Shown here: piece after piece, positions 18,083-26,537 of the stretch
Layout of the letters: every line of letters starts with the position of its first letter
Numbering within the stretch: position 1 is the first letter of the stretch
Assembly (NCBI RefSeq): GCF_023952475.1
Contig: NZ_JALHRX010000003.1
Location: forward strand, 248,001 to 312,000
Source: Cupriavidus sp. WGlv3
Lineage (GTDB): Bacteria; Pseudomonadota; Gammaproteobacteria; Burkholderiales; Burkholderiaceae
Direction: 5' to 3'
Length of the DNA: 64,000 nucleotides
Notes under the pieces: model-generated
Seen by the model: only the letters and a program-made list of their open reading frames with translations
Told to the model about the DNA's origin: nothing
Databases searched by the model: none
Position numbers and translations under genes: made by a program

Positions 18083-19392
18083 GGGGTTGCGGGCGCCGGC
18101 AATTTGCTTTGGCGCGCGACAACATAGGCAAAGCAAAACGCCATGACCAGGCTATAGAAGGCATTGACCAGCGTCGTGGCGAACATGACTTCGGTCAGCC
18201 CGAACACCATGAAGCCGCAGCACAGCGCCAGGCCCATGGCGCTGGCGACACGCGTGCCCCGGTCGGTTCCACGCAGGTGGCGCACGAAGAAAACCGCCGG
18301 CACGAGGTACAGCGCAAGGATCGCCAGCAATCCAGGAATGCCGAGCGTCGCTGCGGCATGCAGCAGTTCATTGTGAGAATGCGGCATGGTCGCGGCCAGC
18401 GGCGTAATCACATGCTGAGTGGCGAGGGTCCGCAGGGTCGTTTCGAAGTGTTCCGGCCCGACGCCGGTCCAGGGGTGGGCCTGGAACAGTTCAAGCGACG
18501 CGCGCCAGAGCTGAAGGCGAACGCCGATCGAAGTGTCCGACGTTACATGCTGAACAAATTGAGACAGTTCCGATACAACCGCAGCCGTCCTCTGCTGCAC
18601 GATCGCACTGCTGAACCATCCCAGCGCCATCAGCCCGGCCAGCCCCAGCAGTACCCCGGCCTTGTGCAGCCGCGTCAACCTGCGCGAGGCCGCCAGCGCG
18701 ATCAGTGCCAGCACTGGAATGGCCAGCCAGCCGCCGCGGGTGCCGCTCATGTATGACGCGTACAGTCCCGCGAAGCCGGCCAGCAGTTTCAGGCCAGCCA
18801 GCCAGTGATCGCCCGGGCGGTTCCAGCCGATCGAGATCACGGCGAGCATGCCGGTCAGCAAGGCGAGGTTGCCGAAGGGAATGACGTTGGAGAAACCGAC
18901 ATGGCTGGGACGTCCCGCCGCGGCGACTTCGTGCAGCCACAAGGCGGATATCAGCGCACAGGCGACGAAGCCCCACTGGATGCTCTGCATGCCGCGTCGG
19001 CCCAGGCGCAGCATGCCAGGGACCAGAAGGATGAACAGCGCAAAACGCAGGTAAAGATAGGGCACATGCGGGTCTTCGGCCCCGGTCAGCAGTTGCTGGG
19101 TCAGCACCGCCAGCGGCAGCGCCGCCATGGCCAGCATGAAGGGCCAGTACCGGCGCAGGATCAGGCCGAATTCCGCAAGGCCGGCGCGGCCGCCGGCAGC
19201 CAGGGCGATGGCGCTCCACCCCAGCAACAGCCCGAAGCAGGTGTTGCTCAGCGACGGCTTGACGAACATCAGCGCGGGAAACGCAGCCAGGACAACACAG
19301 GCGCTCAGGTACAGAGCTTTGTCGATCCCCAATGGTAGGGACCCTTGCAATCTCGTCATCAAGAGCATGGAGAAAGGTTTCCGGAGGAACAT
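18079..19392 (-). CDS. waaL: O-antigen ligase (WaaL/Wzy_C family)
   Basis: A polytopic membrane protein of about 437 aa with roughly eleven hydrophobic segments. Its large periplasmic loop carries LFQAHPWTGVGPEHF and later PHSHNELLHAAATLGIPG. The histidine-bearing HSHNELL element is the Wzy_C/ligase signature. The family joins polymerised O-chain to lipid A-core in the periplasm. Some members instead polymerise repeats (Wzy), and sequence alone does not fully separate the two. I start at the ATG 19392. The open frame extends to 19509 and another ATG lies at 19368, so the start is uncertain. It is coupled to the downstream GT4 gene. Confidence 0.82.
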   Translation of the reverse strand: MFLRKPFSMLLMTRLQGSLPLGIDKALYLSACVVLAAFPALMFVKPSLSNTCFGLLLGWSAIALAAGGRAGLAEFGLILRRYWPFMLAMAALPLAVLTQQLLTGAEDPHVPYLYLRFALFILLVPGMLRLGRRGMQSIQWGFVACALISALWLHEVAAAGRPSHVGFSNVIPFGNLALLTGMLAVISIGWNRPGDHWLAGLKLLAGFAGLYASYMSGTRGGWLAIPVLALIALAASRRLTRLHKAGVLLGLAGLMALGWFSSAIVQQRTAAVVSELSQFVQHVTSDTSIGVRLQLWRASLELFQAHPWTGVGPEHFETTLRTLATQHVITPLAATMPHSHNELLHAAATLGIPGLLAILALYLVPAVFFVRHLRGTDRGTRVASAMGLALCCGFMVFGLTEVMFATTLVNAFYSLVMAFCFAYVVARQSKLPAPATP

Positions 19393-19720
19393 GGGTGCAT
19401 GAAAGATGCGTGCCGTTCCGTCCGTCTTATTATTGTCGCCGTCTCCTGAGGAGCGGTGCCCTGCGCCGGCATTGCGGCTCGGGGCGAAGCGATTATATCG
19501 GATGGCCACGGTGGCATTTCCAGGAGTTCCGCATCCTATCCGGCTGGGCGTGTCGACCCGTTACAGGATGTATGTGGAGGGTCAGGCGCTTCAAGAGGTG
19601 CCGGATCGGCTTGCTAAACTGAAGGTCTATGGCCGGGTGCACTTTCCGGCATGCTGCCAGTCACATCCATCGATGACATCGCTACGGGCGCCCCAGGGCA
19701 GCCCCGCAACAGGAGTTCTT
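19393..19720. other. Intergenic region between waaL and the META lipoprotein gene
   Basis: A 328-bp divergent gap. On the minus strand there is a perfect TATAAT (19492-19497), a candidate -10 for waaL with no clear -35. On the plus strand a clear AGGAG lies ten bases before the lipoprotein ATG. An open frame covers much of the interval but lacks protein-like features. I see no other gene. Confidence 0.5.
19492..19497 (-). promoter_or_regulatory. -10 box upstream of waaL
   Basis: A perfect TATAAT on the minus strand about 95 bp before the chosen waaL start. The -35 region is poor; no hexamer close to TTGACA lies at normal spacing. It would drive waaL and the following GT4 gene. Confidence 0.35.
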
Positions 19721-20527
19721 ATGGATAGCCGTAATCGCCTGATTCCCTTCGCGGCCGCCGTGCTGGTCGCCGCCGTGCTCGGCGCCTGCACTACCGCGAC
19801 CGCGCCCAACCTTCCGTCGGCCGGCACCAACCTGAACCAGACCCAGCCGTCCGGCCCGAGCCGCTGGGAACTGGTGCGCTGGCAGCAGCCTGACGGCTCG
19901 CTGCGCGAGATCCCGCACGGCGACAATGGCGAGCCGATCATTTTCGAGTTCAACGAGGGTATCGATGCCGCGCAGGGCACGGTCAGCGGCACCAGCGGCT
20001 GCAATCGCTTCAGCGGCAGTTATGGCAAGACCGAGACCGGCATCCGCTTCGACCGCATCGCCGGCACGCGCATGGCTTGCCCGCCGCCGCGCATGGCGCT
20101 GGAGTCGGCGCTGCTGAAGGCGATGCAGACGCCGTTCGCCACCGTGGGCACGCAGCCGTCGGCGGCCAGTACCGGCCGGCAGATCATCTGGAAGACCGTG
20201 GACGGCGAGCTGCTGCAGTTCGTCGAGCGCGAGGGCGTGGGCAAGCGCGGTGCGCGCGTGGAGGCCGCGGGCGTCGAGAAGACCGTCTATATCGACTCGC
20301 AGCGCGTGGAGTGCACGGGCGTGGGCAAGATGACTTGCTACCGCTGGCGCGAGTCGCCGGATGCGCCGTGGCAGCTGTGGTATGGGCCGATCGAGGGGCT
20401 GGATTTCGAACCCGGCGTGTCGTACCGGCTGCGCGTGCGCGAATACCAGGTGCCGAACCCGCCGGCGGATGCGTCGGCGATCCGCTGGCAGTTGCTCAAC
20501 GTGGAGTCGCGCACGCGCGCGAAGTAA
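19721..20527 (+). CDS. META/DUF4377 domain lipoprotein
   Basis: A 268-aa predicted lipoprotein. The signal peptide ends in a lipobox AVLGAC, with the acylated cysteine at about residue 23, so it is probably in the outer membrane facing the periplasm. Residues ~45-140 match the META/HslJ fold: SRWELVRW, GTVSGTSGCNRFSGSY, and MACPPPRMALE. The C-terminal ~85 residues (TVYIDSQRVECTGVGKMTCYR...) match the small DUF4377 domain that often follows META. HslJ relatives are linked to heat and novobiocin tolerance; the exact function is unknown. The start is the ATG at 19721 with AGGAG upstream. A longer frame to 19406 lacks a ribosome site. A strong terminator follows. Confidence 0.85.
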   Translation: MDSRNRLIPFAAAVLVAAVLGACTTATAPNLPSAGTNLNQTQPSGPSRWELVRWQQPDGSLREIPHGDNGEPIIFEFNEGIDAAQGTVSGTSGCNRFSGSYGKTETGIRFDRIAGTRMACPPPRMALESALLKAMQTPFATVGTQPSAASTGRQIIWKTVDGELLQFVEREGVGKRGARVEAAGVEKTVYIDSQRVECTGVGKMTCYRWRESPDAPWQLWYGPIEGLDFEPGVSYRLRVREYQVPNPPADASAIRWQLLNVESRTRAK

Positions 20528-20545
20528 GGCGCCACGCCTCCATGC

Positions 20546-20573
20546 AAAACGGGCCGCGGTTGCGGCCCGTTTT
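20546..20573. terminator. Bidirectional rho-independent terminator
   Basis: A perfect 12-bp stem (AAAACGGGCCGC with GCGGCCCGTTTT) and a GGTT loop, flanked by A and T tracts. It lies between the stops of the convergent META lipoprotein and TolC-family genes and can serve both. Confidence 0.9.
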
Positions 20574-20596
20574 CCTTTACAGGTGCAAGCGGTAGG

Positions 20597-22114
20597 TCAG
20601 GAGCGCGGCGTGCCCGCGGGCGTGGCTTCGCGCCGCGTGCCGCGGCGCTCGGCCGACGAGGCGCGCGGGTTTGCCGGCGCCTTCGCGCCGGCCTGCGCCG
20701 GCACCGGCAGCTTGTACAGCGCGCCCGGCGACGACGTCAGCAGGGTATTGATCTGCACCACGTCCGCTTCCTGCAGCACGCCGGTGGAGGCCTTCAGGCG
20801 CAGCCCGTTCATGATGGTGTCGTAGCGGGCCTTGGCCAGGTCGCGGCGGGTGGAGAAGAGCTGGGCCTCGGCGTTGAGCACGTCGATGTTGATGCGCACG
20901 CCCACCTCGTAGCCGAGCTGGTTGGATTCCACCGCGCTGGTGGCCGAGCGTTCGGCCGCCTCCAGCGCCTTGACCTGGGCCAGTCCGTTGGAGACGCCGG
21001 AGTAGGTCTGGCGCGCGGTCTGGGCGGCGGTGCGGCGGGCGAATTCCAGGTCGCTGGCGGCCTTGTCGGCCAGCGCCAGGGTCTCGCGCACGCGCGACTG
21101 GATCTGGCCGCCGGCGAAGATCGGCAGGGTCAGCTGCACGCCGATCTGCGACGCGTTGTAGTGCGTCGAGATCGCCTGGGTGGCGCTGCCGGTCTGGTTG
21201 TTGAAGCCGTACGAGGCCACCAGGTCGACCGACGGCAGGTGCCCGGCCTTGGCCTTGTTGGTCTCGCGCTGCGCGGTCTCGAGGTTGTAGCTGGCCAGGT
21301 TGACCTGCAGGTTGCTGGTCTCGGCCTGCGCCGCCCAGGCGTTGACATCGGGCGGCTGGGGTCCGGGGATCGGCGCTTCGGCGCGCAGGCCCATCAGTTC
21401 GTCGACCGGCTTGCCGGTGATCTGCTGCAGCGTGGCGCGCCTGATCTCCAGGTCGCTCTGCGCGGCGATCTCGGTCGAGGTGGCCAGGTCGAAGCGGGCC
21501 TGGGCGTCGTTGGCGTCGACGATGGTGGCGGTGCCGACCTCGAAATTGCGCCTGGCCTGTTCCAGCTGCTCGGCGATGGCCTTCTTCTGCGCGCGCGCCA
21601 GGTAGAGGTTGTCCTGCGCGGCCAGCACGTCGAAGTAGGCCTGCGCGCTGCGCGTGATCAGGTCGAGCTCGGCCTGGTGGAAGGTGACTTCGCCCGCCTG
21701 CGCGGCCAGCTCGCCCTGCTTGTAGGTTTCCCAGCGGTCCCAGCGGAACAGCGGCTGGCTCAGCTGCAGCTGCCAGTTGTTGTTGTTGAAGAAACGCGTG
21801 CCGGAGGCGCTGGGCGCGCCGCCGATCGGCAGCGAAGCGGTCTGGTCGAGCTTGGTGCGGTTGGCGCCGGCGGTGCCCACCACCTGCGGCAGCAGGCCCG
21901 CGCGGCCCTGCGGCAGCTTCTCGCGCGTGGCCAGCAGCTGCGACCGCGCGCTGGCGAACTGGGCGTCATTGGCTTGCGCATCGCGGTAGACCTGCAGCAG
22001 GTCGGCCGCGCCGGCCACCGCGGGCATCATGGCCAGCAGCGGGACCAGCAGGGAAGCCGCGATCGCCAGGCGCGTCCGGATCGCTCCGGGCTGGGCGTTG
22101 GGCGCAAACGTCAT
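20597..22114 (-). CDS. tolC: TolC-family outer membrane efflux channel
   Basis: A 505-aa outer membrane channel protein. It has a signal peptide (residues ~1-37, ending AVAGAADLL), and two similar OEP repeats begin at LLQVYRDAQANDAQF and ANLAS-like NLQVNLASYNLETAQRE. The family forms trimeric channels that connect RND and type I exporters to the outside. The C-terminus has a Pro/Ala/Arg-rich tail after LTSSPGALYKLPVPA. The start at 22114 is preceded by GGAGG; the 34-residue upstream extension was rejected. It sits downstream of pcm and rhodanese, with a complete RND pump further upstream on the same strand. It could supply the missing outer component of that pump, or be the general TolC. Confidence 0.92.
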   Translation of the reverse strand: MTFAPNAQPGAIRTRLAIAASLLVPLLAMMPAVAGAADLLQVYRDAQANDAQFASARSQLLATREKLPQGRAGLLPQVVGTAGANRTKLDQTASLPIGGAPSASGTRFFNNNNWQLQLSQPLFRWDRWETYKQGELAAQAGEVTFHQAELDLITRSAQAYFDVLAAQDNLYLARAQKKAIAEQLEQARRNFEVGTATIVDANDAQARFDLATSTEIAAQSDLEIRRATLQQITGKPVDELMGLRAEAPIPGPQPPDVNAWAAQAETSNLQVNLASYNLETAQRETNKAKAGHLPSVDLVASYGFNNQTGSATQAISTHYNASQIGVQLTLPIFAGGQIQSRVRETLALADKAASDLEFARRTAAQTARQTYSGVSNGLAQVKALEAAERSATSAVESNQLGYEVGVRINIDVLNAEAQLFSTRRDLAKARYDTIMNGLRLKASTGVLQEADVVQINTLLTSSPGALYKLPVPAQAGAKAPANPRASSAERRGTRREATPAGTPRS

Positions 22115-22190
22115 GACACCTCCAGGTGGGCGCGGCGGGTGCCGCGGCCGACAGTCGTTTCTTCTTCGTGTTGCTGTGCTGGCTGCCGCG

Positions 22191-22514
22191 TCAGTACTTC
22201 GGCATGGCGGGGTCAACCTGGCTGGCCCAGGCGTCGACGCCGCCGGTCAGGTTGTAGACCTTGCCGTAGCCCTGGCGCTCCAGGTAGGCCGCCACCTGCA
22301 TGCTGCGTGCGCCGTGATGGCAGATGCAGACGATGTCGGCGTCTTCGTCGAGTTCGGCAGCGCGCGCCGGGATGTCGCGCATCGGGATGTGGGTGATGCC
22401 GGGCAGGGCGCAGGTCTGCACCTCCCAGCCTTCACGCACGTCGAGCAGGACCGGCCTGGCGCGGCTGGCGTCGGCCAGCCACTGGGCCAGTTCGGTCGCT
22501 TGGATGACCTGCAT
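22191..22514 (-). CDS. Single-domain rhodanese-like sulfurtransferase
   Basis: A 107-aa cytoplasmic rhodanese domain. LLDVREGWE near the N-terminus and the active-site loop CHHGARS with C65 are conserved, followed by YLERQGYGKVYNLTGGVDAW, the usual family ending. Small rhodaneses of this type resemble GlpE/PspE and carry sulfane sulfur on the cysteine. The substrate here is unknown. It lies 11 bp after pcm and 76 bp before the TolC-family gene on the same strand, so all three may be one transcript. Confidence 0.9.
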   Translation of the reverse strand: MQVIQATELAQWLADASRARPVLLDVREGWEVQTCALPGITHIPMRDIPARAAELDEDADIVCICHHGARSMQVAAYLERQGYGKVYNLTGGVDAWASQVDPAMPKY

Positions 22515-22525
22515 GGCGTACGTCC

Positions 22526-23179
22526 TCAGAACTGGAATTGCGAGGGCCGGGCCGCGCCCTGGAGGGGCTTGACCGCGGTCTCGAACAGGTTGACGACCTG
22601 GTACTCGGTTTCGGACACGCGCGTGACCAGGCGCGCTTCCATCACCGGCAGTTCGCCGACGAAGGCGGCGATGCGCCCGCCCACTTTCACCTGCGCCAGG
22701 ATCGACGGCGGGATCGCCGGCAGCGAGCCGGAGATGCAGATCACGTCGTAGGGCGCGGCGGCGGCCCAGCCGTCGGCGGCATTGCCTTCGGCAACGTCGA
22801 CATTGGTGACGCCGGCGTTGGCCAGGTTGGTGCGGGCCAGCTCGACCAGCTCGGGCACGATGTCGACCGTCAGCACGTGGCGGGCGCGGTTGGCCAGCAG
22901 CGCGGCCATGTAGCCGGAGCCGGCGCCGATTTCCAGCACGGTCTCATGCTTGCGCACGGCCAGGTCCTGCAGGATGCGGGCTTCGACGCGCGGCGCCAGC
23001 ATGTTCTGCCCGGCGGGCAGCGGAATCTCCATGTCGACGAACGCCAGCGAGGCGTACGCGGACGGGACGAACTGCTCCCGCTTGACCACCGCCAGCAGGT
23101 CCAGGATTTCCTGGTCCAGCACGTCCCACGGGCGGATTTGCTGTTCGATCATGTTGAATCGGGCTTTTTCGAGATCCAT
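22526..23179 (-). CDS. pcm: Protein-L-isoaspartate O-methyltransferase family protein
   Basis: A 217-aa SAM-dependent methyltransferase of the PCMT family. The SAM-binding motif VLEIGAGSGY is at residues 81-90, preceded by the conserved FVPSAYASLAFVDMEIPLPAGQNML region. The family repairs isoaspartyl residues in aged proteins. This short form starts with the DLEKARFNMIEQQIRPWDV motif found in a branch often encoded near tolC, whose activity is less studied. The start at 23179 has a GGTAAGGA stretch upstream; 20 extra in-frame residues were rejected. It leads the pcm-rhodanese-tolC set. Confidence 0.88.
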   Translation of the reverse strand: MDLEKARFNMIEQQIRPWDVLDQEILDLLAVVKREQFVPSAYASLAFVDMEIPLPAGQNMLAPRVEARILQDLAVRKHETVLEIGAGSGYMAALLANRARHVLTVDIVPELVELARTNLANAGVTNVDVAEGNAADGWAAAAPYDVICISGSLPAIPPSILAQVKVGGRIAAFVGELPVMEARLVTRVSETEYQVVNLFETAVKPLQGAARPSQFQF

Positions 23180-23292
23180 CTTGCCATTCCTTACCAATGC
23201 CAACCGCTGTCGGTCTGTGCGCCGGCCGCGCGGTGCCACGGCCGGACAGTCTTATCAAACCCGTTATTTTAACCTTGCGGGCGCCTCCGGGC

Positions 23293-26200
23293 TCATTCCG
23301 CGCTGGCCTCCACCGGGGCCGGGCGCTCCGTCGCCGCGGGCCGGCCGGTCAAGGCCTGCGCGGGCGCTTCCGGCGTGGCGTGCGGCTTGCCTTGCCACAG
23401 CCGGCGCAGCCACGCGCCGAAATCATCAAGATACGTATAGATCACCGGCACCACCACCAGCGTCAGGATCGACGAGGTGATGATCCCGCCGATCACGGTC
23501 TGTCCCATCGGCGCGCGCTGCTCGGCGCCCTCGCCCAGGCTGAAGGCCAGCGGCACCATGCCGAAGATCATCGCCAGCGTGGTCATCAGGATCGGGCGCA
23601 GCCGCACGCGCGCGGCTTCGACCAGCGCGGCCTCGCGCGACAGCGGCTCACAGCCGTCGACACCCTGGCGCGCCTGGTTGGCGAAGTCCACCAACAGAAT
23701 CGCATTCTTGGTCACCAGCCCCATCAGCATGATGAAACCGATGATCGAGAACATGTTCAGGGTCGAGCCGAACAGCAGCAGCGCCGCGAACACGCCGGCC
23801 AGCGTCAGCGGCAGCGAGGTCATGATGGCGATTGGCTGGAAGAAGCTGGCGAACTGCGAGGCCAGGATCATGTAGATGAAGATCACCGCCAGCGCCAGCG
23901 CCGACACGGCGTAGCCAAACGACTCGTTCATCGACTTGGTCGAGCCGCCGAAGCGGTACTTGTAGCCGGCCGGCCAGTTCACCCCGTCGAGCGCGCCCTT
24001 GATGTCGCGCGCGACTTCGCCGGCCGAGCGCCCGGCCACGTTGGCGGTCAGCTCGACTTCGCGGTTCAGGTCACGCCGGCTGATCTGGTTGGCGCCGGTG
24101 GTGGGCACCAGCTCGGCGATCTGGCGCAACGGCACCATCTTCGGCGAGCCGTCGGCATTGGCGTGGCTGCTGGCGATCATCAGCGCGCTGAGGTCGGCCA
24201 TGCCGGTGCGCGCATCCTTCGGCAGGCGCACGCGCACGTCGTAGTTCTCGTCGTCCGGCGCGCGCCAGGAGCTGATGGCATCGCCGGCCAGCAGCGGCCG
24301 CAGCGCATTGCCGATCTGCGCCACGCCCACGCCCAGGTCCGAGGCCAGTTCGCGGCGGATGCGGACCTCGATGGTGGGGCGGTCGTCCTTCATGCTCGAA
24401 TCCAGGTCGGTCAGGCCGGGAATCGCCGCCATGCGCGCGCTGGCTTCGCGCGACAGGCGCCGCAGTTCGTCGAGGTCATCGCCCTGGATCGACACCTGGA
24501 TCGCCTTTTGTCCGCCGGCGCCGTCGGGCATGCCGACCATGGTCAGCGTGATGCCGGCAATGCCGGCCAGCCGCTGGCGGATCAGCGGGTTGAGCTGCGC
24601 GGTGGTCAGGGCGCGCGCGCGCCGCTCGGTCAGGCGCACCGACACCAGCGCGTTGTTGCGACCCGAGGCGTTGCCCGAGTTGATGGTGGCGTAGGTGTAG
24701 GCCACTTCGGGGAAGGCCTTCAGCGCGGCTTCCACCTGCCGCACCTTGGCCTCGATGACGTCGAGCGAGGTGCCGACCGGCGTGGTGAAGCCGACCTGGG
24801 TCTCGCCGAGGTCGGCATTGGGCACGAACTCGGTGCCGATCAGCGGCACCAGCGCAAAGCTGCCGAAGAAGGTCGCGGCGGCGATCGCGGCGGTGGCCAG
24901 GCGGTGCTTCAGCGCCCAGGCCAGCATGCCGGCGTAGCCGTCGCCAAGCCGGTCCATCCTGGCCGAGAACCAGTCCAGCAGCCGCCCCACGGTGCGCCCG
25001 TACCAGCTGCGCTTGTTGCCGGTGCCGTGCAGGTCGGGGTCATGCCAGACCGAGGACAGCATCGGGTCCAGCGTGAACGAGACGAACATCGAGATCAGCA
25101 CCGCCGCCACCACGGTGATGCCGAACTGGTGGAAGAAGCGCCCGATGATGCCGCCCATGAAGCCCACCGGCAGGAACACCGCGACGATCGAGAAGGTGGT
25201 GGCCAGCACCGCCAGCCCGATCTCGTTGGTGCCGTCCAGCGCCGCGCTGCGGTGGTCCTTGCCCATCAGGTTGTGGCGCACGATGTTCTCGCGCACCACG
25301 ATGGCATCGTCGATCAGCAGCCCCACGCACAGCGACAGCGCCATCAGCGTGATCACGTTGAGGGTGAAGCCGCACAGGTACATCACGCCGAAGGTGCCGA
25401 TCAGCGCGATCGGCAGCGTCAGCCCGGTAATCACCGTGCTGCGCCACGAGCCCAGAAACAGGAACACGATCGCCACGGTCAGGAAGGCGCCTTCCAGCAG
25501 CGTCGAGCGCACCTCCTTCACGCTGCTGCGGATGCCGCGCGCGGTGTCGTTGACCACGGTGAGCTGCACGCCGGCCGGCACCAGCTTGCGCACCTCGTCG
25601 GTCATGCGCACCAGGCCGTCGACGGTATCGACGGTGTTCTGGCCCTGCGCCTTCACCACCGACAGGAACAGCGCGCGCTTGCCGTCGAGCAGCGCCAGGC
25701 TTTCCTGCTCTTCCTGGCCGTCGCGCACGTCGGCGATCTCGCCCAGCGTGACCGGCTGGCCGGCGCGGCGCGCGACGATGATCTGCCGGAACGCATCCGG
25801 CGTGGGCACCCGGCCCTTGATCTGCACCACGGTCTCCGTCGCCGCGGAACGCAGCTCGCCCGCGGGCAGCTCCTGGTTCTCGTTTCGGATCGCGTTCATC
25901 ACCTGGTCGACGCCGATTCCCAGCGCCTCCAGCTGCGCCGGCCGGATGCGGATCTCGACCTCGCGCTTGGTGCCGCCGACGAGGTTGATGGCGCCGACGC
26001 CGCGCACGGTTTCCAGCCGCTTGCGCACGATCTGGTCGGCGATGGTGGTCAGCTCGCGCTGGCTGCGGCTGGCGCCGGGCGCGTTGGAGACAGAGAGATA
26101 GAAGATCGGCGCGTCCGACGGGTCATAGCGCAGCACGCGCGGTTCCTTGACCTCATCGCGGAACTGCGGGCGGATCAGCGCGATCTTGTCGCGCACGTCC

Positions 26201-26517
26201 TGCGCGGCCTGGCCGACATCGACGCTCAGGTCGAACTTGATGACGACGACCGAAGTGCCCTGGTACGAGTGCGAAAAGATCTCGTCGATGCCGGAGACGG
26301 TATTGACGATCTCCTCGACCTTGCGCGTGACGTCGGACTCGACCGACTCCGGCGCGGCGCCCGGGTATTCGGTCTGCACCACCACCACCGGGAAGGTGAT
26401 GTCGGGAAACTGGTCGACCGGCAGCCGCTGGTAAGAGAACAGCCCGACCACGATGAAGGCCATCATCATCATGGTGGCCAGCACCGGGTTGCGGATCGAC
26501 AGGCGGGTGAACCACAT
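23293..26517 (-). CDS. RND multidrug efflux inner-membrane transporter (AcrB/MexB type)
   Basis: A 1074-aa proton-driven RND transporter. It has the classic layout: one N-terminal helix (MWFTRLSIRNPVLATMMM), a large periplasmic porter domain, a helix bundle, then a repeat of both. The proton-relay aspartates are D403-D404 in GLLIDDAIVV, and the second half has ANLAG/GRSAGEVARDIKG-like porter loops and MGLVTKNAILLVDFAN. Relatives with this N-terminus and PVDQFPDITFP are HAE1-type drug pumps; the substrate cannot be read from sequence. It lies 20 bp downstream of its fusion partner gene and under a TetR gene. No outer channel gene is adjacent, but a TolC homolog follows two genes later. Confidence 0.93.
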   Translation of the reverse strand: MWFTRLSIRNPVLATMMMMAFIVVGLFSYQRLPVDQFPDITFPVVVVQTEYPGAAPESVESDVTRKVEEIVNTVSGIDEIFSHSYQGTSVVVIKFDLSVDVGQAAQDVRDKIALIRPQFRDEVKEPRVLRYDPSDAPIFYLSVSNAPGASRSQRELTTIADQIVRKRLETVRGVGAINLVGGTKREVEIRIRPAQLEALGIGVDQVMNAIRNENQELPAGELRSAATETVVQIKGRVPTPDAFRQIIVARRAGQPVTLGEIADVRDGQEEQESLALLDGKRALFLSVVKAQGQNTVDTVDGLVRMTDEVRKLVPAGVQLTVVNDTARGIRSSVKEVRSTLLEGAFLTVAIVFLFLGSWRSTVITGLTLPIALIGTFGVMYLCGFTLNVITLMALSLCVGLLIDDAIVVRENIVRHNLMGKDHRSAALDGTNEIGLAVLATTFSIVAVFLPVGFMGGIIGRFFHQFGITVVAAVLISMFVSFTLDPMLSSVWHDPDLHGTGNKRSWYGRTVGRLLDWFSARMDRLGDGYAGMLAWALKHRLATAAIAAATFFGSFALVPLIGTEFVPNADLGETQVGFTTPVGTSLDVIEAKVRQVEAALKAFPEVAYTYATINSGNASGRNNALVSVRLTERRARALTTAQLNPLIRQRLAGIAGITLTMVGMPDGAGGQKAIQVSIQGDDLDELRRLSREASARMAAIPGLTDLDSSMKDDRPTIEVRIRRELASDLGVGVAQIGNALRPLLAGDAISSWRAPDDENYDVRVRLPKDARTGMADLSALMIASSHANADGSPKMVPLRQIAELVPTTGANQISRRDLNREVELTANVAGRSAGEVARDIKGALDGVNWPAGYKYRFGGSTKSMNESFGYAVSALALAVIFIYMILASQFASFFQPIAIMTSLPLTLAGVFAALLLFGSTLNMFSIIGFIMLMGLVTKNAILLVDFANQARQGVDGCEPLSREAALVEAARVRLRPILMTTLAMIFGMVPLAFSLGEGAEQRAPMGQTVIGGIITSSILTLVVVPVIYTYLDDFGAWLRRLWQGKPHATPEAPAQALTGRPAATERPAPVEASAE

Positions 26518-26537
26518 GGCGCGCGTCCTCGGTACCG

